Shown here: one piece after another, positions 53,979-61,259 of the stretch
Numbering within the stretch: position 1 is the first letter of the stretch
Layout of the letters: each line of letters starts with the position of its first letter
Made by a program: the position numbers and the translations under genes
Origin: Leptolyngbya subtilissima AS-A7
GTDB lineage: Bacteria; Cyanobacteriota; Cyanobacteriia; Phormidesmidales; Phormidesmidaceae
DNA length: 64,000 bases
Direction of reading: 5' to 3'
NCBI RefSeq assembly: GCF_039962255.1
Contig: NZ_JAMPKY010000015.1
Coordinates: 1-64,000, forward strand
The notes under the pieces: model-generated
Seen by the model: only the letters and a program-made list of their open reading frames with translations
Told to the model about the DNA's origin: nothing
The model's database searches: none

Positions 53979-54902
53979 ATGCCTAGTCCCCGCTTTGCGA
54001 TCGCTTACCTGACCCAGAACCGCCCGGTAATTTTGATGCAGACTTTTCCGGTGGTACAGACTATCGAACAGCGCTATCACCTCTCCTGGCTGCGGTCTGT
54101 GCCTGCCCTGCTCGAAACCGGCAAAACCCAGAGTGCCTTGGGCCACCTCTACTGTCAACTGGGCGAATGGGATAGCGCCGCCGGGGCCTATCTGCGATCG
54201 CTCAACGCCTTTAGCCACGCCGAAGATGCCGTTTCCCTAGGCCACACCCTCACCCACCTCAGCGTGGTGTTTGCCCAACGCCAGCAGTACCGCTGGGCCT
54301 ACGACTACGCTGCCCAAGCCGTGCAGAATCTGCACACTACAGCAGACAATGCAGGCTATGCTGCTGCCCTTCACACCCTAGGCATGGGCTATTACTATCG
54401 TCGCCGCTATCGCCTGGCGCTTAGAACCTTAGAGAAAGCCCTCGCCCTGCGCCACGAACTGGGCGACGAACTGGGTGAAGCCATTACCCTGGGCTGCATG
54501 GGGCGAGTCTATGCCGTACGAGGCGAGCACTGGTGCGCGCTCTCCTGCTACGAGGCGGCCCTCGATGGCTATCGCCAGCACCAGAGCTTGCTCGAAGGGA
54601 ACAGCTACGAAATCATGATTCGCAGGCGCATTGCCCGATTGGCCGAAAGTGCAGGTCATGCTGATTTGGCGATCGCCCATTTTGAAGCTGCCTTGATGCT
54701 CTGCCAGAAGTGCGATCGCGCATTGGCCGCCGAAATCTTAACCGATCTCGCCAGCCTGCACGAAGGTTTACGGCAAAACGAAATTGCCCTGCGCTATCAC
54801 CAGCAGGCGCGACAGTTGCAGCAGTCTGCAAAGCCCAAAGCTAGTGAAAATAATGCCCCTACTCCAATATCCTTACAGCCCACAGAAGAAGGCTATTACT
54901 AA
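53979..54902 (+). CDS. TPR protein
   Basis: 307 residues; a later ATG near 54036 (MQTFPVVQTIEQRYHL) is possible. Repeats: SALGHLYCQLGEWDSAAGAY, HTLTHLSVVFAQRQQYRWAY, AALHTLGMGYYYRRRYRLAL, ITLGCMGRVYAVRGEHWCAL, RRRIARLAESAGHADLAIAH, EILTDLASLHEGLRQNEIAL. No signal or catalytic domain. It follows the caspase by 126 bp on the same strand and is closed by the hairpin at 54983, so it belongs to the 49893-54902 group. Confidence 0.78.
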   Translation: MPSPRFAIAYLTQNRPVILMQTFPVVQTIEQRYHLSWLRSVPALLETGKTQSALGHLYCQLGEWDSAAGAYLRSLNAFSHAEDAVSLGHTLTHLSVVFAQRQQYRWAYDYAAQAVQNLHTTADNAGYAAALHTLGMGYYYRRRYRLALRTLEKALALRHELGDELGEAITLGCMGRVYAVRGEHWCALSCYEAALDGYRQHQSLLEGNSYEIMIRRRIARLAESAGHADLAIAHFEAALMLCQKCDRALAAEILTDLASLHEGLRQNEIALRYHQQARQLQQSAKPKASENNAPTPISLQPTEEGYY

Positions 54903-55208
54903 GTCAAATACTCCGTAGGCTGGATACTGCCACTATCGCTTCAAATTCTGTTGGTTTAGCCCCAATTCTTATCTGTATCCCCGTAGGGGCATAGCATGCT
55001 ATGCCTCTACGATTTTATGAATGAATTGCCTCCATCATTGCGTAGATCGAGGCCAGCCAAGCAGGCTTAAAGATACACCTAAAATCTTTAAAATCTCCGC
55101 TCACGTTGTGAATAAGTTCATCTTCGTCAGACATAGGTAAGGACAGGAAGGCAAATAAACCTACCTTCCTAACTCGGAAAAAACAACTTCTCAAAAGGAG
55201 AAACTTCC
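54903..55208. promoter_or_regulatory. Region between TPR gene and GG-leader peptide
   Basis: 306 bp without a gene. It holds the hairpin 54983-55010, one TGAATAAGTTC copy at 55109-55119, a short AGGAAGG/CCTTCCT hairpin near 55145-55170, and a strong ribosome site AAAAGGAG at 55193-55200 for the first peptide. The promoter for the peptide-export locus should lie here. Confidence 0.5.
54983..55010 (+). terminator. Palindromic hairpin after the TPR gene
   Basis: GTAGGGGCATAGCA (54983-54996) and TGCTATGCCTCTAC (54997-55010) are complementary with one G-T pair and no loop spacer. It is followed by GATTTTATG. Probably a terminator or a member of a dispersed cyanobacterial hairpin repeat. Confidence 0.55.
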
Positions 55209-55496
55209 ATGTCTGACATGATCAAGCCCAACGACATCATTGCCGAAGCTGAAGAGGCCGCTAACCTGGCCATCACTGAGCTTTCCGCAGGCGAACTCGA
55301 CGATTGCAGTGGGGGTGTCAGCGGCCTAGGCGATATCAGCAGCCTGTTCAAAGGGGCGAGCAGCTTCTTCGAGCAGTCGGGTATCAAGATGGATCAGGTG
55401 AGCTTTGCTGGCCCTAACGGTGCTGGCAGCATTAGCTCTCTCACTGGCTTCGATACCGCCTCTGGTAATTCCGATGTGATTAGCTTCGGGCTGTAA
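55209..55496 (+). CDS. GG-leader bacteriocin-like peptide precursor
   Basis: 95 residues from ATG 55209, with AAAAGGAG eight bases upstream. Acidic helical leader ending ITELSAGELDDCSGG, so cleavage is expected after Gly36. The predicted mature part (59 residues) is VSGLGDISSLFKGASSFFEQ, then Gly/Ser-rich. It has no cysteine, so no lanthionine or disulfide is expected. The leader pattern ELS..EL(D).(V/C)(S/A)GG is the substrate signature of C39-peptidase ABC transporters, and one is encoded 3.6 kb downstream. It resembles peptides labelled CTB-family bacteriocins in cyanobacteria (from memory). Antibacterial activity is not shown by sequence. Confidence 0.75.
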   Translation: MSDMIKPNDIIAEAEEAANLAITELSAGELDDCSGGVSGLGDISSLFKGASSFFEQSGIKMDQVSFAGPNGAGSISSLTGFDTASGNSDVISFGL

Positions 55497-55574
55497 AAAA
55501 GCCCCTGTCCAAACGACGAGTGCCCCTTAGACATCAACCCTCTAACCACTCGGCGTACTAGTCTACAGGGCTTC

Positions 55575-55609
55575 CATGCAGAGATATGGCTCCACCATGT
55601 CTCTGCATG
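55575..55609 (+). terminator. Hairpin between the two peptide genes
   Basis: CATGCAGAGATATGG (55575-55589) and CCATGTCTCTGCATG (55595-55609) pair over 15 positions with one G-T, loop CTCCA, followed by TTTCC. Just upstream, AAGCCCCTGT (about 55499) and ACAGGGCTT (about 55564) can also pair. It may reduce transcription from the first peptide into the transporter genes, giving excess precursor. Confidence 0.6.
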
Positions 55610-55674
55610 TTTCCTAAGTTTGAGTGGGCCAAGATTGACCCAGTTATTGATCTAGAGACAGGATTTCGCAAGCC

Positions 55675-55950
55675 ATGGAAGAGCATGATTTAGATCTCGC
55701 CCCCGTTGAGCTGTCACTAACAGAATTAGACGAAGTATCTGGCGGGTTAGATATTTTTATTTCGGGTTCCATATTCGATCAAAGTGAAAGCCTTTTGGGT
55801 CAGTCGGGCGGCTGTGGTTGCCCAGGGTCTACGCTGGCTCAAACCTCTAATACATCCTCAGGAGCCTTTCAGTTTGCTGGGTTGGGCTTTGAGTCGGTAG
55901 ACCAAATTTTTGCTGTGTTTGCCGGGCTATCGCGGCTGTTTGGTCGGTAG
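55675..55950 (+). CDS. Second GG-leader bacteriocin-like peptide precursor
   Basis: 91 residues from ATG 55675. Leader MEEHDLDLAPVELSLTELDE then VSGG; cleavage expected after Gly24. The mature part of 67 residues has a Gly/Cys cluster GGCGCPG with two cysteines three residues apart, and an amphipathic C-terminus (GLGFESVDQIFAVF). The CGC pair could form a vicinal-type disulfide or bind metal. No modification enzyme (LanM, YcaO, radical SAM) is in the window. It is followed 31 bp later by the cNMP-binding-fold gene, likely on the same transcript. Confidence 0.75.
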   Translation: MEEHDLDLAPVELSLTELDEVSGGLDIFISGSIFDQSESLLGQSGGCGCPGSTLAQTSNTSSGAFQFAGLGFESVDQIFAVFAGLSRLFGR

Positions 55951-55981
55951 CCGCTTTAAGTATTAACAAGAGGATCTCGCC

Positions 55982-57013
55982 ATGACGACGCCCCTCCTTC
56001 GAGAATTTAACCAGCAACATGTGGATTGGCTGGTACAGGCCGGTACACTGCGATCGCTCCAGGCAGGCGATCGCCTCCACACATCCAACCAGCCTCTTAA
56101 CCATCTGTGGATTGTGGTGAGCGGTCAGCTATCGGTGGTGCTAGAGGCCCAATCAGCTGATGAGGGTAGCAAAGCTGTCCCTAAAGAAATCCTGCGATTA
56201 TCCACTGGGGATCTAACTGGCGCACTACCTGCCGTAACGACCTACCTCTCCCAATCCACTCTGTTTGCCCTCACCGATGCCACCGTTCTGGCGCTTCCTC
56301 TGGCCGCTCTCACTCAAAAGCTGGCCGACGATGCCGACTTCGCCGCCCCGTTCTACCGAGTTGTAGCTCTGACCCTACGGCAACAGCTTACCCAGTGGGC
56401 GGCGCAGATGGGCTACAGCGTGGCCCTGCTCGGCCAGCTTCAGCTTAAAGAAGCGGCGACGGTGTTTGCCGAACTGGCCGACAGCGATCTGGACTGGATG
56501 ATGGCGGTTGGGCAAGTCGAATCTGTAAAACCCGGTACGCCTCTATTCCGCTGCGGCTATCCGGTCGATGCACTGCATTTGTTGCTAGAAGGGGCGGTGG
56601 GCCTAAATGCCGCTGAGCAGCCGCCCAACCTAGTAGTGACCGCCCTCATGCCAGATCCAGATAGAGCAGAGACCGAATTTGCCCGGCTGTCACGGGGCGA
56701 TTTAGTGGGTGAAACCCTGCTATTGGATTCGGCCCCGGCGGCGGTAGGGGCGATCACCTTGCGAGAGTCTACCCTGCTGACCATCCCTCGCTGGCGGCTG
56801 CTGGCCAAACTGCTCTACGATCGCCCCTTTGCCGCTCGTCTCTACCGACTGCTGGCATTGCTGCTAGCCAGCAAACAGCAGCTCATGCTGCAAAAACTGG
56901 GCGCTTTGGCCCCCAACAGTGATCTCGATAGCCAGCTTCTAGAACGGGTGGCCCTGGCTGAGGCCCGTTTCGAATGGCTGGTGCAGCGGCTGCAAACCCA
57001 GGCTCAGTTTTAG
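55982..57013 (+). CDS. Cyclic-nucleotide-binding-fold protein of the peptide-export locus
   Basis: 343 residues. Two cNMP-binding-like beta barrels: one at about 12-135 (LRSLQAGDRLHTSNQPLNHL, WIVVSGQLSVVL) and one at about 165-290 (QVESVKPGTPLFRCGYPVDA, LHLLLEGAVGLN, LSRGDLVGETLLLDSAPAA). In the second, GDLVGETLLLDS resembles the phosphate-binding cassette, but the Arg that contacts cyclic phosphate in CRP-type proteins is not clearly present. No helix-turn-helix. Such proteins occur beside NHLM-type secretion genes in cyanobacteria and are thought to gate the transporter. Contiguous with HlyD downstream. Confidence 0.8.
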   Translation: MTTPLLREFNQQHVDWLVQAGTLRSLQAGDRLHTSNQPLNHLWIVVSGQLSVVLEAQSADEGSKAVPKEILRLSTGDLTGALPAVTTYLSQSTLFALTDATVLALPLAALTQKLADDADFAAPFYRVVALTLRQQLTQWAAQMGYSVALLGQLQLKEAATVFAELADSDLDWMMAVGQVESVKPGTPLFRCGYPVDALHLLLEGAVGLNAAEQPPNLVVTALMPDPDRAETEFARLSRGDLVGETLLLDSAPAAVGAITLRESTLLTIPRWRLLAKLLYDRPFAARLYRLLALLLASKQQLMLQKLGALAPNSDLDSQLLERVALAEARFEWLVQRLQTQAQF

Positions 57014-57195
57014 ATTTTGGATTTGCGCCTCTGGTTAGGGGCCTGCGCTGACTGTACAGCCGAGACAGCTATCCCCAAAACCATGAACACTCCCGCCACT
57101 GCTCAAGGAACGATTTGGGCTGGTGGGCAGTGTTCACCCTACGCTTGCTTCGTTCTTCACTTTTCGTTCTTCTGCCTTTCTCCCGGAGTTTGACC

Positions 57196-58665
57196 ATGGT
57201 ACCGGCAAAGCATAGCAACCTATTTCGCCCTCAGGCGCTAGAGCGCAGCGCCTCTCCCGAACAGCTCGATCAGCTGGTGCAAGTGGTTAGCCCCAAGCGC
57301 TGGCTAGCGCTGACAGCCCTTGGCCTGTTGGTCAGTGCCGGGGCCGCCTGGAGTGTGCTGGGTCAAATTCCCTTAACTGTCACTGGGCAGGGGGTGCTGG
57401 TTTATCCCAGCGATGTGGTGACGGCCCAATCGCCCGGTGCTGGCCCCTTGCGCTCGATCGAGGTGAAGCCGGGGGACTGGGTAAAGGCAGGCGATATTCT
57501 AGCGGTGCTCGATCAGTCTGAGATAGAGACCCAGCTGCGGCTGGCCCAGGAGAAATTGACTCAGCTTCAGATCCAAGACCAGACTGCCCAGCGGTTAAAC
57601 AGCGAGCGCAGTGGGCTAGATGAGGGAGCGATCGCCCAGCAGCGGCGGGCACTAGAGCAGAATTTGCGATCGCAGCAAGCCCTCACCCCTACCCTGCAAG
57701 CTCGTGCCGAAGAATCGCTACGCCAGGAGCGCCGAGCCCTTCAGCAGCGGCTTACAACTCTGCAAGCCCGCCTGCCCATTTATCAAACCCGCTGGGAGAA
57801 CTGGCAGCGTTTGGCTGACGAGGGAGCCATGTCCCAAGAAGAGGTGCTGAGCATACAGCTGGAATACCAAGAGCTGCAAAACGAAGTCAACGATGTTGAA
57901 ACTCAGCTTGAGTCCCTAGATCTGCGCGACACCGAAGCCCAGCGCGACTACCTTGATAACCTCAACCGTATCGCCGACCTCCAAGCCCAACTTCAAGGTC
58001 TCGACGCCCGCGCCGCCACCCAGCGCGAGCAAGATAGCACTACCCTTGCCCAGCGCCAAAAAGAAATCAAAGACACCGAAGCCACGATCGCCCAACTTAC
58101 GGAGCAGCTCGGCCGCAACCGGACGATCACCAGCAACCACGACGGTCAGGTGATCGAGGTGATGGCCCAGCCCGGCCAGCGCCTTGACCCAGGCATGCCC
58201 GTGGCGATGATCGCAGCCCAGGATAGCAACACTCCCCTCACCAGCGTCGCCTTTCTACCTGTCAGCGACGGCAAAAAAATCAGCGTCGGTATGACGCTCC
58301 AGGCCACCCCCACCACCGTCAAGCGCGAAGAGTACGGCGGCATTCTCGGCACCGTTGACGAGGTGTCGAGCTTTCCCGTCACTCAGGCTGGGGCCGCCCG
58401 TCTGGTTGGCCACCCTGACATTCTGCCCGGCATCATGGGCGAGGGGCCGCATATCGCCGTCTTCGCCACCCTGCAAACCGACTACAGCCCCAACAACCCC
58501 AGCCAGCTGCGTTGGTCGGCCTCCCCCCAAGGCCCCGACCAGCCCATGACCCCCGGCATGACCACCACCGTGCGCATCACCGTCGAAAAGCGCCGCCCCA
58601 TTTCTTATGTGCTGCCGATTCTGAAGCAGTGGGCGGGTTTTGGCGATGAAAACATCCAACCATAA
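57196..58665 (+). CDS. HlyD-type adaptor of NHLM bacteriocin export
   Basis: 489 residues from ATG 57196, with CGGAG at 57184-57188. The frame is open upstream to 57115, but that part is not needed. A membrane helix (WLALTALGLLVSAGAAWSVL, about 39-58) is followed by a biotinyl-lipoyl-like half (SIEVKPGDWVKAGDILAVLD), long coiled coils (residues about 125-300, many Gln/Glu/Arg) and the second half (NHDGQVIEVMAQPGQRLDPG). This is the membrane-fusion protein that links the inner-membrane ABC transporters to an outer-membrane channel. It is closely similar in layout to the NHLM secretion adaptor family. Confidence 0.88.
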   Translation: MVPAKHSNLFRPQALERSASPEQLDQLVQVVSPKRWLALTALGLLVSAGAAWSVLGQIPLTVTGQGVLVYPSDVVTAQSPGAGPLRSIEVKPGDWVKAGDILAVLDQSEIETQLRLAQEKLTQLQIQDQTAQRLNSERSGLDEGAIAQQRRALEQNLRSQQALTPTLQARAEESLRQERRALQQRLTTLQARLPIYQTRWENWQRLADEGAMSQEEVLSIQLEYQELQNEVNDVETQLESLDLRDTEAQRDYLDNLNRIADLQAQLQGLDARAATQREQDSTTLAQRQKEIKDTEATIAQLTEQLGRNRTITSNHDGQVIEVMAQPGQRLDPGMPVAMIAAQDSNTPLTSVAFLPVSDGKKISVGMTLQATPTTVKREEYGGILGTVDEVSSFPVTQAGAARLVGHPDILPGIMGEGPHIAVFATLQTDYSPNNPSQLRWSASPQGPDQPMTPGMTTTVRITVEKRRPISYVLPILKQWAGFGDENIQP

Positions 58666-58802
58666 AGGTTTCTTTGGCAAAAGTTGGACTTCAAGTTTTG
58701 AGTTCTTAGTTCTGAATTTTGAATGCTTGAGGTCGTACTGCAATTCAAACCTCAACACTCAAAACTCTCCCACCCCACTCTCCCACTTCCTCCTTCCCCT
58801 TC

Positions 58803-61136
58803 ATGAAACACCTTATCGCCAAACTCAAAGACCGCCTCCGCCGTCCTGACCTGCGGCGTACGCCGACCCTGCTGCAAATGGAAGCGGTAGAATGCGGGGC
58901 CGCCTCTTTGGGAATGATCCTCGGCTACCACGGGCGAATTGTATCGCTGGCCGATCTGCGGCAAGCCTGCGGTATTTCGCGGGATGGCAGCAAAGCGTCG
59001 AATGTGCTTAACGCGGCGCGGCTCTACCACCTCCAGGGCAAAGGGCTGAAGGTTTCCCTAGAAGCTGTGCAGCAGCTAGAGCGGCCCTACATTGTGTTTT
59101 GGAATTTCAACCATTTCTTAGTAGTAGAAGGGTTTCACCGGCAGAAGGTGTACCTGAATGACCCGGCCACCGGCCCACGCACGGTTTCCCTCGACGAATT
59201 TAGCGAGGGGTTTACGGGGGTGGTGCTGACCTTTGCTCCCGATGCCGAGTTTGCAACAGGCGGACAAAGGCGGGATTTGGTGCAATCGCTCCGCCTACGT
59301 CTGCGTGGTTCCTTTCGGGCTCTGGCCTTTTGCCTGCTGGCGGGTCTGCTGCTGGTGCTGCCGGGGTTGGCGATGCCCGCCTTTTCTCAGGTGTTTGTGG
59401 ATCAGATCTTGATCCAGGGCCGCAGTAGCTGGTTACGACCTTTACTGCTGGGTATGTTGATCACGTCCATTCTCACCGGGCTGCTGACCCGGTTGCAGCT
59501 ACAAATCTTGCGGCGGTTGCGGATTAAGCTGGCCATGGGTATGTCGAGCGGCTTTTTGTGGCACATTCTGCACCTGCCGGTGAGTTTCTACGACCAGCGG
59601 TTTGCGGGCGAAATCAGCAACCGCATCAAGCTCAACGATCGCCTTGCGAGCTTGCTCTCCGGCGAACTGGCCACCACGGCAATTTCCTGCGTCATGGTGG
59701 TTTTCTACGGCCTGGTGATGTGGCAGTATGACTGGGTGCTGACGCTAATCGGCATTGGATCGGTAGCGGTAAATTTGATCGCTCTGCGCTGGGTGGCCCG
59801 CCAGCGATCGGATACTAATACCCGGCTAATGCAGGAGCAGGGCAAGGTGAGCGGCGTTGCGATCGCCGGTCTGCAAAGCATTGAAACCCTCAAAGCCTCA
59901 GGCCTAGAATCCGACTTCTTCACCCGCTGGGCTGGGTACTATGCTAAGTCCCTCAATGCCCGCCAGGAGATGGATCGCATTAACCAGCGCCTGGGTATGC
60001 TCCCCGCTTTTCTCTCCGGCCTCAGCGCCATGCTGCTCCTCACCATCGGCGGCTTTCGCGTCATCGACGGAGCCCTCAGCATCGGTATGCTCGTCGCCTT
60101 CCAGTCACTCATTCAGCAGTTTATGCAGCCCGTCAACCAGCTGCTCAAGCTCGCAGGCGACTTCCAAGAACTCGGTGGCACCCTCGATCGCCTCGACGAT
60201 GTGCTTCAGAACCCCATTGATCCGCTGCTGCCGGGTGGGGAGGTGGGGAGTGGGCGAGTGGATGAGCGGACGAGTGGGCAAAACGTGGAGCCGCAAGAAT
60301 TTATTGAGAGAGAACCCAAGCTTTCTGGCCTAATAACTGCCACTGCTCACCCGTCTACCCACCTACCCACCTCCCCATCCACCCATCCACCCTCCCCCCT
60401 CTCCCCCAAACTCCACGGTTTCCTCGACCTCCACCACCTCACCTTTGGCTACAACCGCACCGCGCCGCCGCTGATTGACAACCTCAGCCTTTCCCTCAAG
60501 CCAGGGCAGCGGGTGGCTCTAGTCGGCGGCAGCGGTAGCGGCAAATCCACCGTCGCCAAGCTGGTGTGTGGCCTCTACCAACCCTGGTCAGGAGACATCT
60601 GCTTCGACGGTCAGCCTCGCCACCAAATTCCGCGCCCGGTTCTGACGAATTCCCTAGCCATGGTTGAGCAAGACATTCTGCTGTTTGCGGGCACCGTACG
60701 CGACAACCTCACCCTATGGGATACCACCATCCCCGACACCAATCTGATCCAAGCCTGCCGCGATGCCGCCATCCACGACACTATTCTCTCCATGCCCGGC
60801 GGCTACAGCGCTGAACTGCTTGAAGGGGCTGCCAACCTTAGTGGCGGCCAGCGCCAGCGCCTCGAAATTGCCCGTGCCCTGGTCAACAACCCCGCCATTC
60901 TGGTCATGGACGAAGCCACCAGTGCCCTCGACACCGAAACTGAGCGCACCATCGACTACAACCTGCGCCTGCGCGGCTGCACCTGTTTAATCGTTGCCCA
61001 CCGCCTCAGCACCATCCGCGACTGTGACGAAATCATCGTCATGCACCACGGCAAAGTCGTCCAGCGCGGCAGCCACGACGACCTGCGCGGGCAAGAAGGG
61101 CCGTATTTGCAGTTGATTCGCAGTGAAGAAGGGTAA
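58803..61136 (+). CDS. NHLM-type bacteriocin ABC transporter with C39 peptidase
   Basis: 777 residues. The N-terminal C39 peptidase has Cys31 in MEAVECGAASLG, His104 in FNFNHFLVVEG-like FNHFLVVEG, and Asp120 in VYLNDPATG, so it should cleave GG-leaders. Six-helix membrane domain (ALAFCLLAGLLLVLPGLAMP, LLLGMLITSILTGLL, ISCVMVVFYGLVMW, LTLIGIGSVAVNLIAL). ATPase domain with Walker A VGGSGSGKST, signature LSGGQRQRLEIARAL, Walker B ILVMDEATSALD. Between membrane and ATPase domains an unusual insert of about 60 residues is encoded by a low-complexity GT/CA-rich inverted repeat (60234-60412). It should export and mature the two GG peptides. Confidence 0.92.
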   Translation: MKHLIAKLKDRLRRPDLRRTPTLLQMEAVECGAASLGMILGYHGRIVSLADLRQACGISRDGSKASNVLNAARLYHLQGKGLKVSLEAVQQLERPYIVFWNFNHFLVVEGFHRQKVYLNDPATGPRTVSLDEFSEGFTGVVLTFAPDAEFATGGQRRDLVQSLRLRLRGSFRALAFCLLAGLLLVLPGLAMPAFSQVFVDQILIQGRSSWLRPLLLGMLITSILTGLLTRLQLQILRRLRIKLAMGMSSGFLWHILHLPVSFYDQRFAGEISNRIKLNDRLASLLSGELATTAISCVMVVFYGLVMWQYDWVLTLIGIGSVAVNLIALRWVARQRSDTNTRLMQEQGKVSGVAIAGLQSIETLKASGLESDFFTRWAGYYAKSLNARQEMDRINQRLGMLPAFLSGLSAMLLLTIGGFRVIDGALSIGMLVAFQSLIQQFMQPVNQLLKLAGDFQELGGTLDRLDDVLQNPIDPLLPGGEVGSGRVDERTSGQNVEPQEFIEREPKLSGLITATAHPSTHLPTSPSTHPPSPLSPKLHGFLDLHHLTFGYNRTAPPLIDNLSLSLKPGQRVALVGGSGSGKSTVAKLVCGLYQPWSGDICFDGQPRHQIPRPVLTNSLAMVEQDILLFAGTVRDNLTLWDTTIPDTNLIQACRDAAIHDTILSMPGGYSAELLEGAANLSGGQRQRLEIARALVNNPAILVMDEATSALDTETERTIDYNLRLRGCTCLIVAHRLSTIRDCDEIIVMHHGKVVQRGSHDDLRGQEGPYLQLIRSEEG
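60234..60412 (+). repeat. Low-complexity inverted repeat inside the ABC transporter gene
   Basis: GGGTGGGGAGGTGGGGAGTG (from 60234) on the left and CACCCGTCTACCCACCTACC with CACCTCCCCATCCACCC on the right form an imperfect inverted repeat of about 180 bp. It is in frame and encodes residues about 478-536 (VGSGRVDERTSGQNV ... HPSTHLPTSPSTHPPSPLSP). Other ABC proteins have a short linker here. It looks like an inserted miniature repeat tolerated because the linker is flexible. Confidence 0.7.
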
Positions 61137-61259
61137 GAAAGTTTTGAGTTCTTAGTTTCAAACCGCTCTCTTCCCCAAATTCCCGCAACTCCCCACGCCA
61201 AAACTCAAAAATTTTCCCTCACCCCCACCTTTCCCATCTTTCCTACCCTCCATCAACTA

